Part shown: positions 28,601 to 37,600 of the stretch, one piece after another
How the letters are laid out: each line of letters begins with the position of its first letter
Numbering within the stretch: the first letter of the stretch is position 1
NCBI GenBank assembly: GCA_947631085.1
Contig: CANRJY010000002.1
Coordinates: forward strand, 62,001 to 126,000
Length of the DNA: 64,000 nt
Source: an uncultured Clostridia bacterium
GTDB lineage: Bacteria > Bacillota > Clostridia > UBA1381
Reading direction: 5' to 3'
Translations under genes and position numbers: made by a program
Notes under the pieces: generated by a model
What the model was told of the DNA's origin: nothing
Database searches by the model: none
Seen by the model: the letters and a program-made list of their open reading frames with translations, nothing else

Positions 28601-31600
28601 GAGGTAAAAAAGCTTGCGGATAAGTATTCCGACCGCGACCGCGACGCTGTGACGGGCGATGTGCTTTCTTATCTGCCTAAGGTCGTAAATTCGTCCATAT
28701 ACTATTATTTCAAAAAGCGTTCGATCGCGGAATCTCCGGGTACGATCATGGGAATTGTCGCGCTTAAGGATCATCCGGTATTCAACACAGGCAAAACAGA
28801 CGCAACGACTATAACGCCCCTTAACGGAGCGGCGATAACCGTTGACGGACTTACCGCGGTTACTTCAAATAACGAACACGGCGGTCTTGACGGACGGGGC
28901 GGAGACGGTTATTTTGAAATAAACGATAAAAGCTTCGTCGCGGGCGAGGCGCACAGATTAACTGTGACGTACGGCTCGCTTGCGGCTGCGTCGGCGCATA
29001 ACGTCAATATATCTCAGACATATATTCTCGATGCGTATGACACTATTTCAATAGCCAACGCGACAGCCGAAAAGGCCGGCAAGCAGCTGAAGCTTGAGGG
29101 CGGCGATGTTATATCAAACGACGACGCAGACTATAAAATAACATTGGCGACACAGTCGTCCAATTCGTCAATAATAGCAGAGACGGCGACGCTGAAATTC
29201 TACCGCCGCGACGGCTCGTACATAACCGAAAAGACATACGACAGCGCGGGCGATAACACCGGAGTGTTCGCATGTACATTCAATCCCGGAAATATAGACG
29301 GCGAAGGAACACAGCTTCCCCCGGGAGCATCGATAACGGTTACGTTTACGGACAATAACGGAAGAAGCTATTTCGAGCATGATATGGGCATTGTAATCAT
29401 GCAGTCTCTCGGCGGAACGAAGAACATTCTCAGCTCATTTATAATAGGAAACGGCTCTACCGCTTTGGATCTTATAGGCGCGATAGCTTCTAAGTTTTTA
29501 TTCGGCTGGAACGGCTCTCTCGATAACACCGGCTCTGGCGGAGGCAATTACGGCAAATACTCCGTAGATGGCAGCGATCCGAGAGTTCTTAACGTGGGAC
29601 TTTCATTCGGCGGTGAATCTATACTTAAAACGATCAAAAGATTCGGCGAGGAGGATTCCACGTCGAAGGAAGAGAGCGACGCCGTAAGAAACGCGACGGG
29701 TACCGACGCGGACGGCAACGGAAGTAACAGTACAAAGGCTGAACTGGTGGGTAACTACAGTATGAGCTTTAACTTCGGAATAATGTTCTCGATGTCGCCG
29801 TCAAATGACGCAAATCATAAGGGCGAGTGGTACTTTAATGAATTTATGATTGTAATTTCGCCGGGCGTGCAAGTTAACGCAACGATGTATATTATGACTC
29901 CGATAGGTCTGCCTGTTATAATAGGCGGCTCTGTGGGAGTGAGCGGCTCGGCTATCATAGTCGTGGAGAAGAGACAGGGCGCCGATGAATACTATGTAAC
30001 GGATATTCTCAACAACGAGGACGGAGCTAATTTCATCGAGGAGGCTTCAACCGAAGAGGGCAAGCGGTATATGCACAAATACGGTCACTTTATAATATCT
30101 CCGGTCGTTACTCTCACTGCGGGAATAGGAACAAAGCAGCTGAACATAACCCTGAGCGGAACGGCGGCGTTTGAGATAAACATCCATTGTGACAGTGAGA
30201 CCACGTCAAACAGTTATGTGACGTTCTCCGGAAGTCTCGGAATAAAAATATGGATATTCAAATTCTCGTGGAGCCTCGGACACACAGGTAAGATATTCAT
30301 CGAAGGCAGTCACGACGCTGATCTGGCAAGCTTAATGGGCATTGACCGAACGCTTAACGAAAGCCTGTCCGATTTCAGAGTTTCGGAAAGAGAATATTTG
30401 GCCAACCGCACGCCGTGGAACGGAAGCGGCATAAGCTTAAACGCTGTTTCAAATCTTGAGGAAACGAAGCTTATGGACGGAGTGAATCCGCATACGGATA
30501 CGCAGCTTGTCGATATAGGAAACGGGAAATATCTTTCGGTATATGTCGACGACGTTCCCGAAAGAACGGATTCCAACAGTATGGCTGTATATTACACGAT
30601 TTACGACGGAGACAGCTGGAGCGAGCCGGTAATTTTGGAGGATGACGGAACGCTTGACGACTCCCCTGTCGCGTACGATCTCGGAAACGGCAAGGTATTT
30701 ATCGCATGGTCTACGGCAAATGAAGTATACGGCGACGATCCCGATATGCTTGAAACGCTCAACGCGGCAAATATACACGGCATATTCTTTGATAAGGAGT
30801 CGGCGTCATTCAGCGGTAATGTTATGGAAATAACAAAGAATACCGACGAGGATACATACAACGACACCGACGCGCAAATCGCATATGACGAGGAAACCGG
30901 CAGAATGCTCATCTACTATACAAAGAGCGAGTATGAAGCGACAGGCAAAAACGGAGACGGCGTTGAAGCCGTTTACGGAGACGCCGTAAATCCGTACAGC
31001 CTGATAGTTTACAGAATTTACGACACGAACACGAACGAGTTCATCGGATATTCGGCGGAAGAGGAAGCCGCGATAAGGGCAAATCTCGCGGCGTCGGGAG
31101 AAACCGATGTTGACGCGGCTTACGCAAAATATGCGGAGGATTACTACAACCAGCGTTTCCTTGATTTGGCTCCGAGAGTAATCGTGAACGAGACGCTTGA
31201 CAGAAACGGCTATTGGACAGAGACGCCCGAAATTACCGAATATAAGGGCGAAAACGATCCGCTGATAATCGAAAACGACGCTATCTCGTATAACGGCTTG
31301 GCGCTCCTGGCGTATGTTCTCGACTATGACGGAAGCAAGGAAACAATAAATGACAGAGATATGTTCCTCCAGATTTATAATTTCTCTGAGGACAGCGTGA
31401 CGCATACCATCATGCTCACCTCGGACGAGGCGGAGGAAAGCAAGCTGCATTTTGAGAGAATAGGCGGAGCGGTAACGTATCTGTCATACCTGTCCGACGG
31501 CACTGTAAAGATGTTTGATATCCCGGGTAATATCGCGGATGAGGATGTAATAACAAGAGCCGAAACAGAAAGCGGAGTGCCGTATTATTATCTCAACAAA

Positions 31601-33850
31601 ACCGATAAGGGAACCGACGAAGAGGGCTATGTAATAGGCTACAAACCGCCTACTACGGTAGTTGGCCCCGGCGCGAGCGGCGATTATACCGGTGAAATGC
31701 AGATAACCGATTTCGATCTGCGCTCGAGTGACGATTATTTCTACATAATGTTCACGGAGAGCAAGTCGGATCTTAAGGAAGGCATAGACAAAGACAGCGC
31801 AGAGGCTAAAGATCCGGCAAACACAATGGTTGAAACGCAAATCTATATGACGCGTTATGATATTGAGAACGGCGTATTCACATATCCGGTACAGGTTACC
31901 GAGGATGAGGGCGCAAATTACGCGAATATAGCGTTTGCGGTAAAGGATAATGACGGCGGATTTGTCGCGCTGGCTACGCGAAGCGAATCATCGTCCGAAA
32001 AAACGGAGGAAAACGAAAACAGCTATTCATCCGCGAACACCGATAATTCCGCGCTTTATTCGATATCGTTTACTCCGGATGCGTCGGTTGAAATCCGCAA
32101 TGCGGAAATAGACGATATTCAGTCAGACGCGTATGCGGGAGCAAGCTTTGAGATATACAACGGCGGTATTGAGACAATCGACGGATTGACAGTTGAAATA
32201 ACCGACAGCAAGGGCAACAAATACGAACCCGATTACGGTAAAGACGCCGACGGCAACGAAAGAGATTCGGTAAGCCTTATAGGCGGACATTATTATCTCT
32301 TTAACTTCGGAATACCGGTAGGCAAAGATGAGAACGGCGCGGGATTTACGGCTGTTGTTAAGGATAAGGACGGACAAGTGCTTGACACTGTTGAATATTC
32401 CGATTCGGCAGACAGATTTATAGAGGTTACAAGCTTCAACGCCGATATCAAGGAGCGCGGAGTTATAGAATTTGACGCCGTTGCGGCAAACCGCAATTCC
32501 GTTTCAAGCGAGAATGAGCAGTTTGTAATAAAGAAGGGCGACGAGGTAATCTATTCCGCCGATATAGCCCCGCTCGATCCGGACGAATACGTCAAGATCT
32601 CAGATGAGATCGAAGTCGATTACGATACATTCTTTGAAAGCGTCGTAAACGAGGACGGAAGCGTAACGGCGGACACCGAGCTTACGGCTTCGACAAGCGG
32701 CTCAAGCAAGAGCGATATCATATCGCTTAACGCGACATCAGAGCAGATGGCAAGAATGAACGCTGTCGAGGACGTCACGTTCGCGGGCTCGTCATTTGAG
32801 GTTCCCGTCGGTGAAGGAGTAAGCATCGGAGCGGATATTAAAGTAGGCGAATACAGCGGACGCTTTGAGGACAATAATACCGAAGAAACAGGCGCTCTGG
32901 GTGTTGAATTTACCTATTCATCGGGAGACGAGAATATAGCAAAGGTATATCCCGGCGGTTATATAGTGGGCGTTTCCGAGGGAACAACTACCGTTACGGC
33001 GATGCTGATGCCGACGAGGAACGTATATAATGATAACACTTATCAAAGCAATTATCCCACAATGCCGAACGAGGCAATAAAAACGTATACCTTTGACGTA
33101 AAAGTAACAGCAGCGGCAGAACCGACAAAGGCTCCGTCATCGAGCGGCAAAGGCGGAGGACGTTTCGCGTCACCCGCTCCGAGCGTATCGCCCGCGCCCG
33201 AGCAAACTCCGGCTCCTTCAGAGGTTCCCGAATCGACAGCAGAGCCGACAGCGCAGCCGACCGAAAACCCGACGGTAACACCGGCTCCGGCGCAGGATAA
33301 ATTATTCAGCGACGTCGCTGCGGGCGACTGGTTCTATGATGCGGTTAAATATGTGTCGGATAACGGAATAATGATCGGAGTATCCGATAACAGCTTCGCT
33401 CCTGATACAAGCGTCACAAGAGCCATGTTTACAACGATTCTTTACAGATTGTCGGGTGAAACAGCAGCGGCTTACGGAGCATTTGATGATGTTGACGCCG
33501 ACGCATGGTACGGCGACGCGGTTGCATGGGGCGCTGCCAACGGAATTGTAAAGGGCATATCCGATACGCAATTTGCTCCCGAGGACATAATAACACGCGA
33601 GCAGATGTGCGCTATGCTTAAACGGTACATGGATCACAAGTCCATCGTATTTGAAAACATAAATGACGGTATTAAATTTACCGACGCCGACCAAATAAGC
33701 GATTACGCGGCTGACGCCGTTGATGAGCTTACGCGCTGCGGCATAATAAACGGTTTCGACACGGGAGCGTTTATGCCGTTAAACGGAGCGTCAAGAGCGG
33801 AATGCGCGACGGTAATTATGAAATTTATGAATAATGGAGGTGAGTCATAA
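25619..33850 (+). CDS. Giant secreted cell-surface protein with Calx-beta-like and three SLH domains
   Basis: 2743 residues. Signal peptide about 1-28 with cleavage after VYA. Calx-beta-like repeats are suggested near residues 40-400 (FTFRESQIEAYEDSGSAYIDV; NDTLSESDEQIMFALYDAEGAEL; SVTVTPDDEYAEVTVRR), with an acidic insertion at about 115-220 inside the first. An EF-hand-like loop, DENGDGKLDQEE, is near 984. Residues about 1270-1600 are Gly-rich beta-sheet-like. A Pro/Ala/Thr-rich linker (about 2500-2555) precedes three SLH domains (FSDVAAGDWFYDAV, FDDVDADAWYGDAV, FTDADQISDYAADAV) that bind pyruvylated wall polymer. I recognise no catalytic domain. The very acidic composition suggests calcium binding. 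It sits between two NRPS operons and its stop overlaps the start of a leader-peptide gene. Confidence 0.88.
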   Translation: MKGTKLKQLLALTLAASMTVPFIPTVYADDGIDDEALIADLMSYAEDYPDGGFTFRESQIEAYEDSGSAYIDVVRMGSFEGEASVSLNAVDISAVYGKDYTISVDDGWLLEHELRQDDDAVPLMELYAQTNEEAVIGDEQTEKAPDNTVEMMVDADEGIVNVEETSAESDAEESTGLRAAREVFTGEKSDRKTWQEADVQDNPEAQALADEMDKSGEYTSDMARELPGTRYTLNFADGEYIKRVKVNLVNDTLSESDEQIMFALYDAEGAELAKPYSAYINILDDDQSERVVFSMPEESVTVTPDDEYAEVTVRRISGIDKFASVKIATGAIDAEPDRDYKAGSVEVVFPQGITSRKVKIPVYQNWRTDPVSFVAAIDTDSAFADEETRATAVTILPDYSEESMQDYYELLDAQRQAEEAAEAANEETDETADDDQRTYTEVYYLAKGRPTGGASLASTDKETLGGDKYTYINNADGTDYGKYSNVLSDLDLRNAKYITVNYSASGHYTYEHKYTKKDGCKKYDVTDTQTLGGQMARFCIGNITKTETESQEVGAQGKATSGSTTIIVPENAKNKNAALNIQVKKTETAEGNLVKNGDLDWVYIQVDSVEIEYEDIEIMIDNGEAETNTYQEIIYEAGHPDVDKNNNINYTNGNKVSLGQGVADKDTRRHTYMKYSSAITLSAADPPSSSKTTSAGVTPHVGSNVYLAGWQVQDSNDNYSETISTDQLTLEYLYSNFYNSSNSYMIRPVFRPYASVVRFNNSCAGELAYTNNISDGKEIGLTMLDTLKVQGVSVNGSGKVVKSFAVSGYNDTAVRGENGTVTEAEKRVSESTKSDKRKTYLDAHKNARDEVSTDTSTADTSQITIKPNCDAIYVDMASDTITIDVRYNPADSAPREFKDNGRVFYIDTSDIKPGTNPDEDISSDTDDIRSVYGKYDTPMTIRPRNFTDIININAAYGDFDTDEPNENMDQISEYTTVWQDFTGDENGDGKLDQEEVKKLADKYSDRDRDAVTGDVLSYLPKVVNSSIYYYFKKRSIAESPGTIMGIVALKDHPVFNTGKTDATTITPLNGAAITVDGLTAVTSNNEHGGLDGRGGDGYFEINDKSFVAGEAHRLTVTYGSLAAASAHNVNISQTYILDAYDTISIANATAEKAGKQLKLEGGDVISNDDADYKITLATQSSNSSIIAETATLKFYRRDGSYITEKTYDSAGDNTGVFACTFNPGNIDGEGTQLPPGASITVTFTDNNGRSYFEHDMGIVIMQSLGGTKNILSSFIIGNGSTALDLIGAIASKFLFGWNGSLDNTGSGGGNYGKYSVDGSDPRVLNVGLSFGGESILKTIKRFGEEDSTSKEESDAVRNATGTDADGNGSNSTKAELVGNYSMSFNFGIMFSMSPSNDANHKGEWYFNEFMIVISPGVQVNATMYIMTPIGLPVIIGGSVGVSGSAIIVVEKRQGADEYYVTDILNNEDGANFIEEASTEEGKRYMHKYGHFIISPVVTLTAGIGTKQLNITLSGTAAFEINIHCDSETTSNSYVTFSGSLGIKIWIFKFSWSLGHTGKIFIEGSHDADLASLMGIDRTLNESLSDFRVSEREYLANRTPWNGSGISLNAVSNLEETKLMDGVNPHTDTQLVDIGNGKYLSVYVDDVPERTDSNSMAVYYTIYDGDSWSEPVILEDDGTLDDSPVAYDLGNGKVFIAWSTANEVYGDDPDMLETLNAANIHGIFFDKESASFSGNVMEITKNTDEDTYNDTDAQIAYDEETGRMLIYYTKSEYEATGKNGDGVEAVYGDAVNPYSLIVYRIYDTNTNEFIGYSAEEEAAIRANLAASGETDVDAAYAKYAEDYYNQRFLDLAPRVIVNETLDRNGYWTETPEITEYKGENDPLIIENDAISYNGLALLAYVLDYDGSKETINDRDMFLQIYNFSEDSVTHTIMLTSDEAEESKLHFERIGGAVTYLSYLSDGTVKMFDIPGNIADEDVITRAETESGVPYYYLNKTDKGTDEEGYVIGYKPPTTVVGPGASGDYTGEMQITDFDLRSSDDYFYIMFTESKSDLKEGIDKDSAEAKDPANTMVETQIYMTRYDIENGVFTYPVQVTEDEGANYANIAFAVKDNDGGFVALATRSESSSEKTEENENSYSSANTDNSALYSISFTPDASVEIRNAEIDDIQSDAYAGASFEIYNGGIETIDGLTVEITDSKGNKYEPDYGKDADGNERDSVSLIGGHYYLFNFGIPVGKDENGAGFTAVVKDKDGQVLDTVEYSDSADRFIEVTSFNADIKERGVIEFDAVAANRNSVSSENEQFVIKKGDEVIYSADIAPLDPDEYVKISDEIEVDYDTFFESVVNEDGSVTADTELTASTSGSSKSDIISLNATSEQMARMNAVEDVTFAGSSFEVPVGEGVSIGADIKVGEYSGRFEDNNTEETGALGVEFTYSSGDENIAKVYPGGYIVGVSEGTTTVTAMLMPTRNVYNDNTYQSNYPTMPNEAIKTYTFDVKVTAAAEPTKAPSSSGKGGGRFASPAPSVSPAPEQTPAPSEVPESTAEPTAQPTENPTVTPAPAQDKLFSDVAAGDWFYDAVKYVSDNGIMIGVSDNSFAPDTSVTRAMFTTILYRLSGETAAAYGAFDDVDADAWYGDAVAWGAANGIVKGISDTQFAPEDIITREQMCAMLKRYMDHKSIVFENINDGIKFTDADQISDYAADAVDELTRCGIINGFDTGAFMPLNGASRAECATVIMKFMNNGGES

Positions 33851-33999
33851 TGCAGGATAACAAAAAGAATACGGATATGGAAAAAGAATGTCAGGAGCTG
33901 GATATTGATACATTGGAGCAGGTAACGGGCGGAAGCCTTAAGGATGTAACAACGAAACCGACCACAGACATAAGCGAAGATACGGCAAGTAAGCTGTAA
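33850..33999 (+). CDS. 49-residue peptide with double-glycine (GG) leader
   Basis: The ATG overlaps the preceding stop codon (TAATG) and has a strong GGAGGTGAG 5-6 bp upstream inside the giant gene, so it is translationally coupled. The leader fits the bacteriocin/pheromone GG consensus: LDIDTLEQVTGG (residues 17-28) with Leu at -12, Leu at -7, Val at -4 and Gly-Gly at -2/-1. Cleavage after Gly28 would free a 21-residue, hydrophilic, Thr/Asp/Lys-rich peptide without Cys. Such leaders are cut by C39-peptidase ABC exporters; none is in this window. It could be a signalling peptide, an unmodified bacteriocin or a RiPP substrate. A terminator follows 9 bp later, marking the end of the transcript. 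Confidence 0.72.
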   Translation: MQDNKKNTDMEKECQELDIDTLEQVTGGSLKDVTTKPTTDISEDTASKL

Positions 34000-34007
34000 T
34001 ATAAAAT

Positions 34008-34047
34008 ATACGCTGAATATGAACCTCACGGTTCATATTCAGCGTAT
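34008..34047. terminator. Bidirectional terminator between convergent operons
   Basis: An 18-bp perfect stem (ATACGCTGAATATGAACC with its complement), loop TCAC, followed by eight T on the plus strand and an A-rich stretch on the left for the minus strand. The stop codon of the PPTase gene lies in the loop, so one arm encodes the last residues of that protein. Confidence 0.93.
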
Positions 34048-34646
34048 TTTTTTTCACATATCGATATTTCGTAATCGCCGTATAATATGTTGAACAGCTT
34101 GCATCGGACGGCGGTCAAATCCCGTGTTACCGTTCGGTTTTCGGGATTTATTTCGATGCGTATCGGAGATACGCCGAGCCCTTCGCCCGTCATTTTTATA
34201 TAGCTTTCCTTCATGGTCCAAAGCCTGAAAAATCTTCGGATTTTATCCGCGCTGTTTTGCGCTTCTGCTATATATTTCCGCTCGCTCGGCAGGAAAACGC
34301 TGTCCGTAATCTCAAACGGGGCGTTTTCCGCTTTTTCTATATCGCAGCCGACAGGCGCACGGCTTACGGCGCATAAAACATATTCGCCCGAATGTGAAAC
34401 GTTAAAATATATCCCCTCGCACAGCGGCTTGCCGTTTGCGCCCGTTATGACTTTATCCGCCGAGAAGCCGTATTTGCCGAGAGCTTCTTCCGTAAGCCGC
34501 CATGCGCCGAGACTTAATTTTCTGTCAATCGCGTTACAGTATTTTAAGATATGTATTTTCCGCCAATCCGGTATTCCGTAAAGCGCCGACTCGTCCGCCG
34601 CCGGATCGGGCAGGGACGATACGTTTTTTAAAAAGTATTCCGCCAT
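34026..34646 (-). CDS. Sfp-type 4'-phosphopantetheinyl transferase
   Basis: 206 residues, the Sfp/Gsp size class. Motifs: GKPLCEGIYFNVSHSGEYV (about 87-105), GCDIEKAE (Mg-binding Asp and Glu) and FRLWTMKESYIKMTGEGL (WxxKES). It moves phosphopantetheine from CoA to carrier proteins and most likely serves the ACP, the PCP of the EntF-like NRPS and both PCPs of the reductase NRPS. It is the last gene of the MATE-NRPS-PPTase operon, 45 bp after the NRPS. Confidence 0.94.
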   Translation of the reverse strand: MAEYFLKNVSSLPDPAADESALYGIPDWRKIHILKYCNAIDRKLSLGAWRLTEEALGKYGFSADKVITGANGKPLCEGIYFNVSHSGEYVLCAVSRAPVGCDIEKAENAPFEITDSVFLPSERKYIAEAQNSADKIRRFFRLWTMKESYIKMTGEGLGVSPIRIEINPENRTVTRDLTAVRCKLFNILYGDYEISICEKKYAEYEP

Positions 34647-34691
34647 TTTTTATTCCTCTGTAAGATAAAATCCGAGCGCCGTATTTTATAT

Positions 34692-37600
34692 TTACTGCAA
34701 TTCAAAATATCCGAGTCCCTTGAGATTTATAAGGAACTTTTTCATGTAATCAAACGAGGTCACGGGCCATCTGAAGCCCATGCGGTAGAGAGCCTGCATT
34801 GTCATTTCGTTGCTGCTGCCGACTTCGTATGATTTTCTGCCGTGCGACATGTTCTCATACGCTATCATGCTCGAAAGCACCTTCGCCTTTTCGGGATCGT
34901 TTTCGGCTTTCTTTAACGCCGCTTCATACTCGCTGCTTTCGGCGGGCTTTACGGTAAGTCCCTGCCTGTTTAACTCGTCGTATAAATCATTCATGAGCAG
35001 CGTGTGGTTGTTATACGGGTGGAATACAACACACTCTCTCGGCGACTGCGCAAGAAGAAGTATCGCCTTTGCGACGCAGTCTATCGGCGAGAGCTCAAAC
35101 GGCATATCCATAGTTTCATAGGGATAGCAGCCGATGAGATATGTGGATTTGAGCCTTCCCATAAAGCTGTTTGTCGTGAAATTTATCTGATACTCGCCGT
35201 CGCTCTCGCGTGCAGACAGGTTTCCGACGCGCATGATTTTCGCGTTCATTCCGCTCGCCGCCTTTTCCAATATCTCGCGCTCGGCAAGGAATTTCGCGCC
35301 GGTGTATTTGGAGCCCTGCACCTGACCGTAATATAGCATATTTTCCTTAATGCTTGCGACTTCTCCCGGGCGGTCGAGGAACGCTCCGCCGACGCTTATC
35401 GTGGAAATATGCACAAGCCGCGTTCCCGTTTCCTCGCAGAACGATATGATGTTTTGCACGCCGTGATAGTTTACGTCCTCGATATCGGTTCCCTTTGAGA
35501 AATGCTTTACATTCGCCGCGCAGTTTATAAGCGTGTCGGCTTTTATATCCTTAAGCTTTTCAAAATCCGCCTTATTCGTTATGTCGCCGTCCGTTACCGT
35601 TATTCTATCGCCGTATTTTTCCGTGATATCCTCCTCAAAGTAATAGTAGAACAGAGATTTTAACCGCTTATCCGCCGTCATTTTGCCCTTCCCGCGCATC
35701 AGGCAGCATACTCTGCCGTCGAAATTTGCGAGCAGTTCGCGGAGTACATGCGCTCCCAAAAATCCCGTCGCGCCTGTAAGAATTACATCGCCTATCTCCT
35801 GCTTTTCGCCGTTTATAAACGCATCGAGAGTGTTCTTTTCAAGCAGACGGTCAATGTTTTCGTAATTGTAATCGTCAAACCGCATAATTCCTTCGTCGGC
35901 ATCGCCCGCGCCGCCCGCAAGCTTTGCGAGTAAACGCGGCGTGGGATTTGCGAACACGTCGCCGTAGGCTATATTGTAACCGAGCTTGCCCGCCGCGATA
36001 ACAACGCGCGTTACGGTGAGCGACGTGCCGCCAAGGTCAAAGAAGCTGTCGGTTACCGATACCTCGTCCATATTCAGAATATCCGCGAATATCTCGCAGA
36101 AATCCTTTTCCGCCGCCGTTTCGGGCTTAACAGATTTGCCTGCGCTCTTGTCGGAAATCACCGGATCACCCAGCGCTTTGATATTCACCTTGCCGTTTGG
36201 CGTGGTCGGCAGCTCGTCGCGCCGATTAAACGACGCGGGGATCATATAATCCGTAAGGGACTTCTTCATTTCCGATTTCAGGTACTCGACGTCGGGATCT
36301 CCCTCGGCAGTGTAGTACGCGCATATTCCGTCCTCGTTACCGACCTTTCTGATAACAACGACAGCCGAGCGTATTCCTTCTATGCTCATCAGGCACTTTT
36401 CAATTTCGCCGAGCTCGATTCTGAATCCGCGAAGCTTGATCTGACTGTCCTTTCTGCCTAAGATCACAACGTCTCCGTTTTTGGTCCAGCGCGCGTAATC
36501 GCCCGAGCGGTAGAAGCGCTCGCCGTCGTATTCGATAAACGCCTTTTCAGTCTGCTCGGGGAGATTGTTATAGCCCACGGCAACGCCCACGCCGCCTATT
36601 AAAAGCTCGCCGACAACGCCCGCAGGCAGCTTGTTGTCGTCCATATCGACGATGTAGTCGCGGTAATTAAGGAGCGGTCTGCCGGCGGATATTTCATCCG
36701 CGTTTGTAAGATCCTTCGCGTTTGACGCCACGGTGATTTCCGTGGGGCCGTAGGAGTTTATAATTCGAGCGTTTGTCTTTTCGCGCAGGACTTTTAACAG
36801 CTTATCCGAAAATTTTTCGCCGCCCGATAAAATCATCTTGCAGTTTTTCATCGCGTCCACAAATTCGTCAAGCTCCATATATACGAGAAGTCTTGACGGA
36901 GTGACATCAAATGCGTCCACATTGTTTTCCTTAAAGAACCGCGCAAGCGAAAGCGGATTCGTCGTCTGCTCGTCGCCGGCGAAAGCGAGAGTAAGACCGT
37001 TGCAGAGCGTGACAGCCGTCTCCTGAAGCGACATATCAAAGGATACCGTCGTAACCGAGCCGTAGCATGTACAGTTTTCCTTTACATCGTGCACATGAAT
37101 ATTGCGCTCGTCGTCGGTAACATAGCTCGCGATACCGATGTGTCTGAGCATGACGCCCTTGGGCTTGCCGGTCGAGCCGGATGTATAGATAAGATACGCC
37201 AGATCCTCGGGTGAAATTGCAATATCGGGCTTTTTATCGTTTTCGCCCGCTTCAAGCTCCGCTATGTCGACCGTATTTTTGTATGTGTTAAGCAGCCCGC
37301 CGAAGGTTATCACAAGCTCCGCGCCGCTGTCCTCTATAATGCTTTCTATTCTCTCCTTCGGATATTCGGGGCAGGTCGGTATATACGCGCCGCCCGCCTT
37401 CAATATGCCGAACATCGCGGCGAAGAATTTCGAGGTTCTGTTTAGCAATATGACTACGCGGCTGCCGTTTTTAACTCCGCGCTCTATAAGCGCGTTCGCT
37501 ACAATATTCGCGCGTCTGTCCATTTCGGCGTATGAGAATTTACCGTCGCAGGCGATAACCGCCATGCGGTCGGGATGAAGCTTTGCCCGGTACTCGAATT

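Noticed and set aside
27977-28774. Minus-strand frame of 265 codons inside the giant SLH gene
   Set aside because: Arg/Ile/Val-rich shadow; no start signals.
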